Positions 9,549 through 19,194 of a stretch of DNA of 64,000 nt are shown here, piece after piece. The DNA is from Cruoricaptor ignavus (GTDB lineage Bacteria > Bacteroidota > Bacteroidia > Flavobacteriales > Weeksellaceae), in NCBI RefSeq assembly GCF_900141665.1, contig NZ_FQYI01000001.1, forward strand, positions 407,176-471,175, read 5' to 3'. The position numbers and the translations under genes were made by a program. Positions within the stretch are counted from its first letter, which is position 1. Each line of letters starts with the position of its first letter. The notes under the pieces were generated by a model. That model ran no database searches. It was not told the DNA's origin and saw nothing but the letters and a program-made list of their open reading frames with translations.

Positions 9549-9576
9549 AATGCGCAGAAATTCGGCGCATTTTTTG
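9549..9576 (+). terminator. Rho-independent terminator
   Basis: Stem AATGCGC (9549-9555) / GCGCATT (9565-9571), 9-nt loop, then a T tract. It separates the 122-residue protein gene from the kinase gene. Confidence 0.75.
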
Positions 9577-9626
9577 TTAGAGATTTGTTAAAAAATTAAA
9601 TTTTAACAGTTTAACAAAACTTCTGG

Positions 9627-11174
9627 ATGAATAAGCGTTTCATTCCCGTGATTGCCGTTCTTATGACGGTTTCGCTACTTATCTTCGTCACGCTGCAGAT
9701 TCGCTGGCTGAAGGTGTACTACAGCGCCCTGAACAAGGAGTTTTCCGGCAGGGTGGCTGGCGCGATGGAGAATTCGGCAAAGCGGGTGAATGAAATCGAA
9801 ATCGACACCTACCTGAACGGCATTAACCCAAATTTCGCCAAAACCGTAGAGGAACACAGCAGCCAGCCGAGCCTCATCGCCGTGAACCAGGTGCAGGACT
9901 CGGCATCGAAGACGGTGCTCACCTTCCAGAAAAGCATCATCGAAAGGCAGGATATGCCGCTTTCCACCCGGGGAGACAGCCTGAAAATCACCAAGCTGTG
10001 GAATGAAGAGGGCATTGAGCGCATCCGGAAATCCCCCGGGAGCACGGCGCCCCTTACCACTGATCTGAACAACTCCATAGCCTCCGGGGAGTACACCCTG
10101 AAGGAATTTGCAAAGCTGAACGCCGAGAATGTGCCGATAGAGAAGCGTGTGAGCAAAGCTACGCTGGACAGCGTCATTAGCCGGGAACTGAGGGAGAAAG
10201 GCATCTCTGCCGGCTTCAGCTTTGCCGTGCTGGATAAAAATTTTAATGTAACGCCCATCGCCACGGAGGATTTTAAAAAAGGGGAAAAAAAATCATACCG
10301 GCGTACGCTCTTTACCGACCGGGAGGACCGCCCGCTTTACACCCTTGCCGTGGCATTCCCGAATAAAAATTTCTCGCTCATCAGGAGCTACTACCCTATG
10401 CTGCTGGGGACTTTCTTCTCGCTTATAACCATCCTTGCCATCTACGCCACTTCCATCAATTATATGATGAAGCAGAAGAAAATTGCCGATGTGAAGACGG
10501 ACTTCCTCAACAATATGTCGCACGAGTTTAAGACGCCGCTGGCGACCATCTCCATCGCGACCGACTCGCTGGCGAATGACAGAATCGCCACCAATCCGGA
10601 GAAAGTAAAATATTACTCCCAGGTCATAAAGCAGGAAAACCTCAGGATGAAGAATCAGGTAGATAATGTGCTGAATATGAGCAAATTGGAACGAAACGAA
10701 GTAAAGCTCTTCCTGAAAGAAACGGATGTAAGAAAACTGATAGAGGATGTGAGTGCATCTTTTGAGCTGATCCTCCGCGAGAGAAGCGGTGCGCTGAATA
10801 AGTATTTTCAGGCGGAAAAATTCCTCTTCAGGGTGGACGAGCTGCACCTCTCGAATGTACTGGTAAATTTATTGGATAATGCCAACAAATATTCTCCGGA
10901 AAACCCGGAAATCACCATACGCACACGGAACGAGGGGGACTGCTATGTGATCGAAATTCAGGATAAGGGCATTGGGCTTGACCCTCAAAATAAGAATAAA
11001 ATTTTTGAAAAATTCTTCCGGGAGGAGACTGGCAACATCCACAATGTGAAGGGCCAGGGGCTTGGGCTGTCTTATGTAAAAAAAATTGTGGAGCTGCACA
11101 ATGGTAAAATAGAGGTGGAATCCCAAAAAGGAAAAGGCTCAAAGTTTATAATAAAATTGCCGATGAATTTATGA
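9627..11174 (+). CDS. Membrane sensor histidine kinase (RprX-like)
   Basis: Autophosphorylating sensor of a two-component system. The 515 residues show TM1 (about 7-24), a periplasmic sensor region of about 230 residues without a domain I recognise, TM2 (about 257-276), a HisKA domain with H299 in MSHEFKTPLA, and a HATPase domain with N-box NLLDNANKYS, the DKGIGL G1 motif and GQGLGLSYV. There is no obvious HAMP domain. The response regulator follows 65 bp downstream. The pair resembles RprX/RprY of Bacteroides in order and regulator sequence; the stimulus is unknown. Confidence 0.9.
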   Translation: MNKRFIPVIAVLMTVSLLIFVTLQIRWLKVYYSALNKEFSGRVAGAMENSAKRVNEIEIDTYLNGINPNFAKTVEEHSSQPSLIAVNQVQDSASKTVLTFQKSIIERQDMPLSTRGDSLKITKLWNEEGIERIRKSPGSTAPLTTDLNNSIASGEYTLKEFAKLNAENVPIEKRVSKATLDSVISRELREKGISAGFSFAVLDKNFNVTPIATEDFKKGEKKSYRRTLFTDREDRPLYTLAVAFPNKNFSLIRSYYPMLLGTFFSLITILAIYATSINYMMKQKKIADVKTDFLNNMSHEFKTPLATISIATDSLANDRIATNPEKVKYYSQVIKQENLRMKNQVDNVLNMSKLERNEVKLFLKETDVRKLIEDVSASFELILRERSGALNKYFQAEKFLFRVDELHLSNVLVNLLDNANKYSPENPEITIRTRNEGDCYVIEIQDKGIGLDPQNKNKIFEKFFREETGNIHNVKGQGLGLSYVKKIVELHNGKIEVESQKGKGSKFIIKLPMNL

Positions 11175-11239
11175 TTCATAATTGACATTATTAGCGAGTT
11201 AATACCTTTTCAGTAAAATTTACAATTAAAACAAAGAAT

Positions 11240-11923
11240 ATGAACAGAATACTATTGGTAGAGGACGACCAGAGCTTTGGCGCGGTACTGAAAGACTACC
11301 TGAGCATTAATAATTTTGAAGTAACCCTGGCTACGGATGGCGAGCTGGGGCTAAAAGAATTTACCGACGGAGAATTCGACCTGTGCATTTTCGATGTGAT
11401 GATGCCGAAGAAAGACGGCTTCAGCCTCGCGGAAGATGTAAAAAAAATAGACAAAAACACCCCGATCATCTTCCTTACAGCGAAAAATATGCGGGAGGAT
11501 ATTCTGAAGGGCTACCAAATCGGGGCAGACGACTACATCACCAAACCGTTTGATACTGAGCTACTTCTGTATAAAATCCGGGCGATCCTGCAGCGAAGTT
11601 CCACATTGGAAAACGAGGAGCAGGAGCAGTTTAAAATCAGCAACATTTACTTCGATTCAGTGCTGCGGCAGCTGAAGGTGCACGACCAGGAACACAAGCT
11701 TTCGCCGAAGGAAAACGACCTGCTGAAGCTGCTCTGCATACACCGCAACGACTTTATGCCGAGGGATTTGGCGCTGCGGAAAATCTGGAAGAAGGAAAAC
11801 TACTTCACGGCGCGCAGTATGGATGTGTACATCGCCAAGCTGCGCAAGCTGCTGAAGGACGATGAAGGCTTGGAAATCATCAATGTGCACGGCGAAGGCT
11901 TCCGGCTGCTGGTGAAGAATTAA
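11240..11923 (+). CDS. OmpR-family response regulator (RprY-like)
   Basis: DNA-binding response regulator of 227 residues. The receiver domain has the acidic pair E8-D9-D10, the phospho-acceptor D52 in FDVMMPKKDGF, the switch Thr in FLTAK and the conserved Lys in ITKPF. The C-terminal winged helix ends in RSMDVYIAKLRKLLKDD and the typical INVHGEGFRL wing. The receiver and output sequence is very close in style to Bacteroides RprY. It is cotranscribed with the kinase upstream; targets cannot be read from the sequence. Confidence 0.92.
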   Translation: MNRILLVEDDQSFGAVLKDYLSINNFEVTLATDGELGLKEFTDGEFDLCIFDVMMPKKDGFSLAEDVKKIDKNTPIIFLTAKNMREDILKGYQIGADDYITKPFDTELLLYKIRAILQRSSTLENEEQEQFKISNIYFDSVLRQLKVHDQEHKLSPKENDLLKLLCIHRNDFMPRDLALRKIWKKENYFTARSMDVYIAKLRKLLKDDEGLEIINVHGEGFRLLVKN

Positions 11924-12006
11924 TTTTTAGAACGGAGATTTTAGAGCCAAGAATTAAGAGTTTTGGTTAGTCGCAAAATCCATTGATGAGTCTTGATTCC
12001 TAGTTC

Positions 12007-12036
12007 TTGCATCTTGTGTCTCAAGTCGTATCTTTG
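12007..12036 (+). promoter_or_regulatory. Complete Bacteroidota promoter (TTG-N19-TATCTTTG)
   Basis: TTG at 12007-12009, a 19-bp spacer and TATCTTTG at 12029-12036 fit the consensus TTG-N17-23-TAnnTTTG. It lies 9 bp before the ATG of the sugar transferase gene, so the transcript would have a very short leader. It drives the group from 12046 to 15344. Confidence 0.7.
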
Positions 12037-12045
12037 CCGATTTAA

Positions 12046-12762
12046 ATGAAGAAGCTCGTCATCATCCCAACTTTCAACGAGAAGGAAAATATCGAGGCCA
12101 TTATCCGGGCGGTTTTCGCTATGCAGCAGGGCTTCGAAATTCTTGTGGTGGACGATTCTTCTCCGGATGGCACGGCGGAAATCGTGCAGAAACTTCAAGC
12201 GGAATTCCCTGAAAATCTGTACCTTACGGTGCGGAAAACTAAGGATGGCCTTGGCAAGGCGTACATCCACGGTTTTCGCTGGGCACTCGATAGAAACTAC
12301 GATTTCATCTTCGAAATGGATGCCGATTTCTCGCACAATCCCGAAGATTTAATCCGCCTTTACAACGCCTGCCAAACCGCAGATATGAGCATCGGCTCAC
12401 GCTACTCTCAGGGTGTGAATGTCGTAAACTGGCCTATGGGTAGGGTGCTGCTGTCGTACTTCGCATCCATCTATGTCAGGCTGGTGCTCGGCATCCCCGT
12501 GGCAGATACCACGGCGGGTTTTGTTTGTTTTAAACGGGAAACTTTGCTAAAAATTAACATTGACAAAATAAAGCTGAAAGGCTACGGTTTTCAGGTGGAG
12601 ATGAAGTACCGGGCATTTTTGCAGGGGATGAAAATCGTGGAAGTGCCGATAATCTTTACCAACAGGGTACGCGGCGAAAGCAAGATGAACGGCAACATCA
12701 TCGGTGAAGCTGTGGTGGGAATTTTGCAACTGAGATGGAAAGCGCTGACGGGAAAACTATGA
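12046..12762 (+). CDS. Polyprenol monophosphomannose synthase-type glycosyltransferase (GT2)
   Basis: Transfers a sugar from an NDP-sugar to polyprenyl phosphate at the inner face of the membrane. The 238-residue GT-A fold has VVDDSSPDGTAEI, the metal-binding DAD in EMDADFSHNPED, and the C-terminal VPIIFTNRVRGESKMN characteristic of dolichol-phosphate mannose synthases. No C-terminal membrane domain is present, as in the short DPM1-like type. The stop overlaps the start of the DUF4296 gene (ATGA). Confidence 0.9.
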   Translation: MKKLVIIPTFNEKENIEAIIRAVFAMQQGFEILVVDDSSPDGTAEIVQKLQAEFPENLYLTVRKTKDGLGKAYIHGFRWALDRNYDFIFEMDADFSHNPEDLIRLYNACQTADMSIGSRYSQGVNVVNWPMGRVLLSYFASIYVRLVLGIPVADTTAGFVCFKRETLLKINIDKIKLKGYGFQVEMKYRAFLQGMKIVEVPIIFTNRVRGESKMNGNIIGEAVVGILQLRWKALTGKL

Positions 12763-13115
12763 AAAAGCTCCAGATTTTAGCCTTATCTGTACTGCTTTCC
12801 TGCAGCGGCACCATACCGAAGCCGGAAAACCTGATACCGGAAGGGGAAATGAGCAGCATCATCGCGGATTTTGCAATCAATGACCAAATGGGCTTACTGA
12901 ACCAGCAGGGGGATATGCAGCAGCAGGGACTTTTCATACTTCAGCAGCACAGGATCTCGCAGGAGCAATTTTTGGAAAGCCACCGGTACTACCTCACGAA
13001 ACCCTGGAAGCTGGAGAAAATTTACTCAGACGCTCAGGACATTATTCTGTCGAAAGATCCAGAAGCTAAGGCTTATATTGAAAAGAAAACAAAAGAAGAG
13101 ACAGCCCCAAACTAA
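12759..13115 (+). CDS. DUF4296-type lipoprotein
   Basis: A 118-residue small lipoprotein with an N-terminal signal and lipobox LLSC followed by a Ser/Pro-rich linker. The body (MSSIIADFAINDQM...QYR-like LESHRYYLTKPWKLEKIY) matches DUF4296 of Bacteroidota, of unknown function. The ATG at 12759 overlaps the upstream stop and is preferred because it places the signal peptide at the N-terminus. tgt starts immediately after its stop. Confidence 0.85.
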   Translation: MKKLQILALSVLLSCSGTIPKPENLIPEGEMSSIIADFAINDQMGLLNQQGDMQQQGLFILQQHRISQEQFLESHRYYLTKPWKLEKIYSDAQDIILSKDPEAKAYIEKKTKEETAPN

Positions 13116-14249
13116 ATGAATCCTTTTTTCCAAATTGAAAAAACCACGGAAAGCAAGGCAAGGGCCGGAATAATTTCCACAGATCACGGCAAAATCGAGA
13201 CGCCGATTTTTATGCCCGTGGGAACGGTGGCTTCCGTGAAAACCGTGCACCAAAGTGAACTTCGGGAGGATATCAAAGCCCAGATAATCCTTGGGAACAC
13301 CTATCACCTTTACCTTCGTCCTGCAATGGAGGTGATGCAGAATGCTGGCGGTTTGCACAAGTTTATGAACTGGGATTTGCCGATTCTCACGGATTCCGGT
13401 GGCTTTCAGGTGTTCAGCCTTTCGGATTCAAGGAAGATGACGGAGGAAGGCGTGAAATTCAAATCGCACATCGATGGAAGTTATCATTTCATCTCACCAG
13501 AAAAATCAATGGAAATTCAGCGGCAAATCGGCGCCGATATTTTTATGGCCTTCGATGAATGCACGGCCTATCCTTCCACCTACACTCAGGCGAAACTTTC
13601 GATGGAGATGACGCATCGCTGGCTGAAACGCTGCATAAAATGGTGCGAAGAAAATCCGGAAATCTATGCGCACAGGCAGCACCTTTTCCCGATTGTTCAG
13701 GGCTCTACTTTTTCGGATTTACGGAAGATTTCCGCGGAATTCATTTCGGAGCAAAACTGCGATGGCAACGCAATTGGCGGGCTTTCCGTAGGTGAGCCGG
13801 AAGACGAAATGTACCGCATAACGGATGAGGTGACGGACATTCTGCCGAAGGAGAAACCGCGCTACCTGATGGGTGTGGGCACGCCGTGGAACATCCTGGA
13901 ATCCATAGGCCTTGGCATCGATATGATGGACTGCGTATTGCCTACGCGAAACGCAAGAAACGGGATGCTCTTCACCTGGAAAGGCGTCATCAACATTAAA
14001 AACGAGAAGTGGAAGAACGATTTTTCGCCGCTGGATGAATTCGGCAAAAGCTATGTGGATAGGGATTATTCCAAGGCTTATGTGCGGCATTTGTTTGTAT
14101 CGAGGGAGTACCTCGGGAAGCAGATTGCATCCGTGCACAACCTGGCGTTTTATCTGGATTTGGTGAAAACCGCACGGCAGCACATCCTTGCAGGCGATTT
14201 TTACCAGTGGAAAAATTCCGTGCTTCCAGAATTGAAAAACCGACTTTAG
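13116..14249 (+). CDS. tgt: Queuine tRNA-ribosyltransferase, without zinc cysteines
   Basis: Exchanges guanine-34 for preQ1 in tRNAs with GUN anticodons. The 377-residue TIM-barrel protein has DSGGFQVFSL (93-102, catalytic base Asp93), AFDECTAYP, the GGLSVGEP segment and GIDMMDCVLPTRNARNG with the nucleophilic Asp (about 267-283). In the usual zinc loop CxCxxC the corresponding residues are G310, S312 and D315, so the metal site appears lost although the distal His in RHLF remains. It abuts the DUF4296 gene upstream and the LptF/G gene downstream with no spacing. Confidence 0.95.
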   Translation: MNPFFQIEKTTESKARAGIISTDHGKIETPIFMPVGTVASVKTVHQSELREDIKAQIILGNTYHLYLRPAMEVMQNAGGLHKFMNWDLPILTDSGGFQVFSLSDSRKMTEEGVKFKSHIDGSYHFISPEKSMEIQRQIGADIFMAFDECTAYPSTYTQAKLSMEMTHRWLKRCIKWCEENPEIYAHRQHLFPIVQGSTFSDLRKISAEFISEQNCDGNAIGGLSVGEPEDEMYRITDEVTDILPKEKPRYLMGVGTPWNILESIGLGIDMMDCVLPTRNARNGMLFTWKGVINIKNEKWKNDFSPLDEFGKSYVDRDYSKAYVRHLFVSREYLGKQIASVHNLAFYLDLVKTARQHILAGDFYQWKNSVLPELKNRL

Positions 14250-15344
14250 ATGAAAATCATCGACAGATACATCATCCGGAAATTCCTGGGAACGCTGGCG
14301 TTTATGCTGGTGCTGCTGTCGGTAATCGTGGTAGTCATCGATGTTCAATCTAAGGCGCCCCGCATCGAGAACAACGGCTATACCGTGGGCTATTTCCTGC
14401 TGCACTACTATCCGTACTGGATGGTGTATCTCATCATCACCTTTATGTCCATCCTCGTTTTCATCTCGGTGATTTTCTTCACATCAAGGATGGCGAACAA
14501 TACTGAGATCGTGGCAGTGGTGAGCAGCGGCGCGAGCTTCCACCGTTTTGCGCGGCCATATTTTATCACCTCGCTGCTGCTCGCCGTGATGGCATTTTTC
14601 ATCAACCACTACGGCCTGCCGAGGGCGAATGTGAAAAAGAACAAGCTGGAAGCCTATGTAGGCACAGAGCGCAAAAAACAGGCTCTGGAAGGTGATGTGG
14701 AAATCGCTACCAAGCTTACGCCAGACACTTATCTTTTCATCTTCAACTACAACCGGAAAAGCGAGCGCGGTACGGGGATGCTTTGGCAAAAATTTGATAA
14801 AAACGGCAAGCTGCTGCACCAGATTTCAGCGAATGATATATACTGGGAACCTCAGAAGCAGCGCTTTGTCCTTAGCAATTTTTATGAAAGGAAAGCAGGG
14901 GAAAAAGATACGCAAATAATCAGCGATGGCGACACAAAAATGCTGGACTTCGGCAGGCCGCCGAAGGAGCTCTTCCCGGACGAACTTTCCGCACAGTCCA
15001 AAACCACGCCGGAGCTCCGCAGCTTCATCCGCGAGGAAAAACTGAAAGGGAACGGCAACCTAACCACCAACTACATCGAACTTTACCAGCGGACCTCTAT
15101 GCCGGTGTCCATCATCATTCTCAGCGTACTGGCACTCTCCCTCTCCTCGCAGAAAAAACGCGGCGGCCTGGGCGTCAATCTTGCCATCGGCATTGCGCTG
15201 GCGTTCGTTTTCATCTTCTCCTTCGAGGCGCTGAAAGTGGTGGCGGAGCACAATACCATCCCGCCGATGCTGGCGATGTGGCTGCCCAACATCGTTTTTG
15301 CGCCGGTAGCCTTTTACCTGTACTGGAAAAGGGCAAATCAGTAG
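14250..15344 (+). CDS. LptF/LptG-family permease (LPS export)
   Basis: Inner-membrane component of the LptB2FG exporter that extracts lipopolysaccharide toward the periplasmic bridge. The 364 residues show the family layout: three membrane segments near the N-terminus (about 12-35, 50-85, 100-120), a periplasmic beta-jellyroll region (about 130-270) and three C-terminal membrane segments. Whether this is the F or G paralogue cannot be settled here. It begins at the base after the tgt stop, and its end overlaps the convergent birA gene by 7 bp. Confidence 0.9.
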   Translation: MKIIDRYIIRKFLGTLAFMLVLLSVIVVVIDVQSKAPRIENNGYTVGYFLLHYYPYWMVYLIITFMSILVFISVIFFTSRMANNTEIVAVVSSGASFHRFARPYFITSLLLAVMAFFINHYGLPRANVKKNKLEAYVGTERKKQALEGDVEIATKLTPDTYLFIFNYNRKSERGTGMLWQKFDKNGKLLHQISANDIYWEPQKQRFVLSNFYERKAGEKDTQIISDGDTKMLDFGRPPKELFPDELSAQSKTTPELRSFIREEKLKGNGNLTTNYIELYQRTSMPVSIIILSVLALSLSSQKKRGGLGVNLAIGIALAFVFIFSFEALKVVAEHNTIPPMLAMWLPNIVFAPVAFYLYWKRANQ

Positions 15345-16057
15345 AGCAGCTCCATTTCTTTGTGGTAAAATTTCCTTAGCCCTCCGTTTTCCAACTCTAC
15401 CCAAAGGAAACCTTCCGCATCGGCTTTTCGGATGATGCCATTTTGTCTTACTTTTTCAATTTCAAAAACGGATACTTCATCCTTGCGGAACAGATGCCCG
15501 TTAAATTTCTCCAGGATTTCTTCATCGCCTTTTTGGGGGAAAATATTCTCGCTAATGTACTGGTGAAATTCTTCCGTAAACATATGTAAATCAGGCTTTA
15601 AGCCCGTTTGAGTAAATAACGATCCCGCTTTCGGCAGCTCCGAAAACTCATCACTTAAAATATTGATCCCTATGCCGATAATGAAGTATTCCCGAAGATT
15701 CTCAGCCTTATGTTTCTCAATCAGGATGCCGCAGATTTTCTTTTTTTTAAGGATAATGTCGTTCGGCCACTTTATTTCCGCACCACAATCAGTCACTTTG
15801 GCAATGAAATCTCTCACCACCGTGGCGGTATGATAATTGAATAAGTTCGCAGAAGTGCGGAGTAAATTCGCTTCTACAGCAAGGCTGTATGCGAGGTTTT
15901 CTCCGGGGCGGCTCTGCCAGCGGTTGCCGTATTGCCCACGCCCTGCCGTCTGGCAAAATGTGTATACGGCCGTACCACAGGGGTTTCCCTGGAGGAACTC
16001 CAGGATTTCGGAATTGGTAGAACCGCAGGTGGGGATATGGTGCAGGCTTATCAACAT
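15338..16057 (-). CDS. birA: Biotin--[acetyl-CoA-carboxylase] ligase
   Basis: Activates biotin to biotinyl-AMP and attaches it to the carrier protein of acetyl-CoA carboxylase. The 239-residue protein has the STNSE start of the catalytic domain, the adenylate-binding GRGQYGNRW and KWPNDIILKKKKICGILIE. The N-terminal winged-helix repressor domain of E. coli BirA is missing, so it is a ligase only. accD, encoding another subunit of the same carboxylase, is elsewhere in the window at 35.7 kb. Confidence 0.93.
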   Translation of the reverse strand: MLISLHHIPTCGSTNSEILEFLQGNPCGTAVYTFCQTAGRGQYGNRWQSRPGENLAYSLAVEANLLRTSANLFNYHTATVVRDFIAKVTDCGAEIKWPNDIILKKKKICGILIEKHKAENLREYFIIGIGINILSDEFSELPKAGSLFTQTGLKPDLHMFTEEFHQYISENIFPQKGDEEILEKFNGHLFRKDEVSVFEIEKVRQNGIIRKADAEGFLWVELENGGLRKFYHKEMELLY

Positions 16058-16115
16058 TGTAATATTTTGAAAATCAAATAATTATTTTTTTAACTTTAAA
16101 CTTGGTAAAAAGCGG

Positions 16116-16123
16116 TAAATTTG
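16116..16123 (+). promoter_or_regulatory. -7 promoter element for rsfS
   Basis: TAAATTTG matches TAnnTTTG and lies 17 bp before the rsfS ATG in the AT-rich birA-rsfS divergent gap. A clean -33 TTG at the usual distance is not visible. Confidence 0.5.
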
Positions 16124-16140
16124 CAAATATAAATTTTTGA

Positions 16141-16503
16141 ATGACAAAATCTGCAGAAAAGCAAAGACTAATATCAACAATCACTGAAGCCATCCAGGAT
16201 GTAAAAGGCGAAGAAATTCGCATACTCGATCTTTCCGGAATAGAAAACGCCGTAGCCGAAACATTCATCATCTGCAGCGGCAACTCCAACACGCAGGTGG
16301 CAGCCATCTCCGCCGCGATCCAGCGCCGCGTAAGGAACGAGGCAGGCGAGCGCCCGTGGCATGTGGAAGGCGAGGAGAACGCGATGTGGATCCTGATGGA
16401 TTATGTATCCGTAGTTGTCCATATTTTCCAGAAACAAATCCGTGAGTATTATGACATCGAGGAGCTCTGGGGCGATGCCAAAATCACTGCCATAGCAGAT
16501 TAA
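16141..16503 (+). CDS. rsfS: Ribosome silencing factor RsfS
   Basis: Binds L14 of the 50S subunit and blocks subunit joining when nutrients run low. The 120 residues carry the Iojap/RsfS fold: ILDLSGIENAVAETFIICSGNSNTQVAAI, then RPWHVEGEENAMWILMDYVSVVVHIF with the conserved Trp-His-Glu and Asp-Tyr. The length is typical. ftsH follows 32 bp downstream, an order common in Bacteroidota. Confidence 0.95.
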   Translation: MTKSAEKQRLISTITEAIQDVKGEEIRILDLSGIENAVAETFIICSGNSNTQVAAISAAIQRRVRNEAGERPWHVEGEENAMWILMDYVSVVVHIFQKQIREYYDIEELWGDAKITAIAD

Positions 16504-16535
16504 TTTTTTTAAAACAATTTTTTCTAAATTTTAAG

Positions 16536-18515
16536 ATGAACAACAAGGGATTCAACTGGTTTTTCCCAATAGCCATCCTCGCGATGATTTTCTTCTTCTT
16601 CGGTAATGGATTCGGGGAAGATTTAGCTAAAGCAAAAATTAATGAAGAGCGCTTTTTCGAGCTGATGCGCGAGGGCAAAGTAGATAAACTAATCCTTTAC
16701 AAAGATGCCGAAGATGCCGATGTATTCCTCACAAAGGAGGCGGCATCGGCGAGCGTGAAAAACAGCCGCGCCGAGGAGATGTTCCCGGGTATGAATTTTG
16801 CTGCCGGGCCGGTGGCGGATTATTCGTTCAACTATGGGGACCTGCAGCATTTCCAGGAAAAATTCGATGCCGAAAAGGCAGCCAACCCGGCGCTAACGAC
16901 ACAGCTGAACATAGACCGCAAGGGCTCCGAGATGAAGAGCCTGCTGCTGCAGATGGCGATGTGGTTCGGCGTAATGTTTTTAATCTATTACATTTTCTTC
17001 CGCAGAATGGCTGGTGCAGGCGGCCCCGGGGGGCAGATTTTCTCCATCGGGAAATCCCGCGCAAAACTTTTTGACGAAAAGGAAAAAGTAAATGTAACCT
17101 TCGCCGATGTTGCAGGCCTAGAAGGCGCGAAGGAAGAAGTGCAGGAGGTGGTAGATTTCCTTAAAAATTCTGAAAAATACACCAAGCTTGGAGGGAAAAT
17201 TCCAAAAGGCGTGCTGCTGGTAGGTCCGCCAGGAACTGGTAAAACCCTTCTGGCAAAGGCTGTAGCCGGCGAAGCCAAGGTGCCGTTCTTCTCACTTTCC
17301 GGCTCAGATTTCGTGGAAATGTTTGTCGGTGTAGGGGCGTCGAGAGTGCGTGATTTGTTTGCGCAGGCGAAAGCAAAATCTCCGGCGATTATTTTCATCG
17401 ATGAAATTGACGCCATCGGCAGGGCACGGGGAGGAAAGAATTTCACAGGGGGTAATGATGAGCGTGAAAACACTCTGAATCAGCTACTTACAGAGATGGA
17501 TGGTTTCGGTACGGATACCAATGTCATCGTAATGGCGGCTACCAACCGCGCCGATATTCTGGACAAAGCCCTGATGCGCGCCGGCCGGTTCGACCGCTCA
17601 ATTTATGTAGACCTGCCGGAACTCCACGAGCGGAAGCAGATTTTCAATGTGCATCTCGCTAAAATTAAGGTGGATGAATCTGTAGATGTAGATTTCCTTG
17701 CGAAACAGACACCGGGATTCAGCGGTGCTGATATCGCGAATGTCTGCAACGAATCTGCCCTGATCGCCGCGCGGAACGGGCACGAAGCCGTTACAAAACA
17801 GGATTTCCTGGATGCTGTAGACCGGATTATCGGCGGTCTCGAGAAGAAAAATAAAGCCATCAAGCCTTCGGAGAAAAAGCGGGTTGCCTACCACGAGGCC
17901 GGCCACGCCACGATTTCCTGGCTGGTAGAGCACGCCGCACCGCTTCTGAAAGTAACCATCGTTCCGCGCGGCCGTTCCCTCGGCGCCGCCTGGTATCTTC
18001 CGGAAGAGCGGCAGCTGACGACCACGGAGCAGATGCTGGACGAGATCTGCGCTACCCTCGGCGGGCGCGCCGCGGAGCAGACTATTTTCGGGAATATTTC
18101 CACCGGAGCGCTGTCTGATTTGGAAAGGGTAACCAAACAGGCACAAGCGATGGTGACCATTTATGGGCTGAATGACAAAGTAGGGAATATTTCCTATTAC
18201 GACAGCTCCGGCCAGGCAGAATTCAGCTTTGGCAAGCCTTATTCCGAAGAAACTGCAAAAACCATAGATGAGGAAATCTCCAAAATAGTGGAGCTGCAGT
18301 ATCAGCGCGCGCTGGAGATCCTTGGCACCCACCGCGACAAGCTAGAGAGGCTGGCAGAAAAACTATTGGAAAAAGAGGTGATCTTCCGTGAGGATTTGGA
18401 AGAGATTTTCGGCAAGCGCGCCTGGGATCCGGAGCTTACGGAAAAACCTCTGACCACCGTAGAAAACGAAATTCCGGAAACGGTGGTGGCGCCGGAGAGC
18501 GGCGGAGTTATTTAA
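16536..18515 (+). CDS. ftsH: ATP-dependent zinc metalloprotease FtsH
   Basis: Membrane-anchored AAA+ protease that degrades misfolded and regulatory membrane proteins. The 659-residue protein has two membrane segments (about 8-24 and 137-154) flanking a periplasmic domain, Walker A GPPGTGKT (230-237), Walker [10 protein letters not shown] (about 285-293), the SRH region [20 protein letters not shown], and the zinc motif H453EAGH457. The C-terminal tail is acidic. A strong terminator follows. Confidence 0.98.
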   Translation: MNNKGFNWFFPIAILAMIFFFFGNGFGEDLAKAKINEERFFELMREGKVDKLILYKDAEDADVFLTKEAASASVKNSRAEEMFPGMNFAAGPVADYSFNYGDLQHFQEKFDAEKAANPALTTQLNIDRKGSEMKSLLLQMAMWFGVMFLIYYIFFRRMAGAGGPGGQIFSIGKSRAKLFDEKEKVNVTFADVAGLEGAKEEVQEVVDFLKNSEKYTKLGGKIPKGVLLVGPPGTGKTLLAKAVAGEAKVPFFSLSGSDFVEMFVGVGASRVRDLFAQAKAKSPAIIFIDEIDAIGRARGGKNFTGGNDERENTLNQLLTEMDGFGTDTNVIVMAATNRADILDKALMRAGRFDRSIYVDLPELHERKQIFNVHLAKIKVDESVDVDFLAKQTPGFSGADIANVCNESALIAARNGHEAVTKQDFLDAVDRIIGGLEKKNKAIKPSEKKRVAYHEAGHATISWLVEHAAPLLKVTIVPRGRSLGAAWYLPEERQLTTTEQMLDEICATLGGRAAEQTIFGNISTGALSDLERVTKQAQAMVTIYGLNDKVGNISYYDSSGQAEFSFGKPYSEETAKTIDEEISKIVELQYQRALEILGTHRDKLERLAEKLLEKEVIFREDLEEIFGKRAWDPELTEKPLTTVENEIPETVVAPESGGVI

Positions 18516-18529
18516 ATAAGTTTAATAAT

Positions 18530-18555
18530 CCCTCGGGGCCCGCCTGGGGGTTTTT
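18530..18555 (+). terminator. Rho-independent terminator after ftsH
   Basis: An 8-bp GC-rich stem with two G-U pairs, CCCTCGGG (18530-18537) / CCTGGGGG (18543-18550), 5-nt loop, followed by five Ts. It ends the rsfS-ftsH unit. Confidence 0.8.
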
Positions 18556-18575
18556 ATTATCGGCAAAAATATTTA

Positions 18576-18583
18576 TACATTTG
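18576..18583 (+). promoter_or_regulatory. -7 promoter element before the LUD gene
   Basis: TACATTTG matches TAnnTTTG, 24 bp before the TTG start of the LUD-domain gene and 21 bp after the ftsH terminator. It would start the operon running to the antiporter at 23.4 kb. Confidence 0.5.
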
Positions 18584-18606
18584 TATAATAATACACGCAC
18601 GGTCAG

Positions 18607-19188
18607 TTGAGTATTTTTAAGAAAATAATAAAAAAAATCGTCCCGCAGCAGGAGCCCGCAGACGAGCGCAATGTGGCAAGGCTTGCCGATCAGCTGAAGA
18701 ATGCTGATCCGGACTACCGATTTGCTCAGCTCTTTACTCACGACGGAGGCTTTTTCAACTATTGCGGCGATGAGGCCGAGGCATTGCAGACGCTGAATCA
18801 AATAATTAAAATAGAAGAAATTCAGTCAGTGTACTGTTTCGATGAAGATCTGAAGAATTTCCTCAGCGTCATCAATGTAAAATATACTCCCGTGCTGGAG
18901 CTTTTTAATGACGCGGCATTTATCACTTGCGAATATCTAATGGCGGACAGCGGGCGTATCATGCTCACTTCCAACAATATACAGCATTACCCTTCTTCAC
19001 GCCTGCCAGATAAAATCATCATAATGGCTACGGTATCCCAGATAGTGACGAACCTGAACGAGGCTATGATGAAGGTAAAACGCCAGGGCACCTGCAAAAA
19101 CCTGACCTCCATCAGTTGCGGGAAGGGGCAGCTGGAGACCATGGAGAAGGCTAACACAAAAATCTTCCTACTTTTGCTGGAAGATTAG
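18607..19188 (+). CDS. LUD-domain protein (LutC/YkgG-like)
   Basis: A 193-residue cytosolic protein. The ADSGRIML segment and overall pattern fit the LUD superfamily, which includes subunit C of the lactate oxidation complex LutABC. There are no lutA or lutB genes nearby, so a role in lactate use is doubtful; in flavobacteria this protein usually stands next to cdsA as here. The start is TTG at 18607; no ATG lies near the conserved N-terminus. cdsA starts 6 bp after its stop. Confidence 0.75.
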   Translation: MSIFKKIIKKIVPQQEPADERNVARLADQLKNADPDYRFAQLFTHDGGFFNYCGDEAEALQTLNQIIKIEEIQSVYCFDEDLKNFLSVINVKYTPVLELFNDAAFITCEYLMADSGRIMLTSNNIQHYPSSRLPDKIIIMATVSQIVTNLNEAMMKVKRQGTCKNLTSISCGKGQLETMEKANTKIFLLLLED

Positions 19189-19194
19189 CATCTT

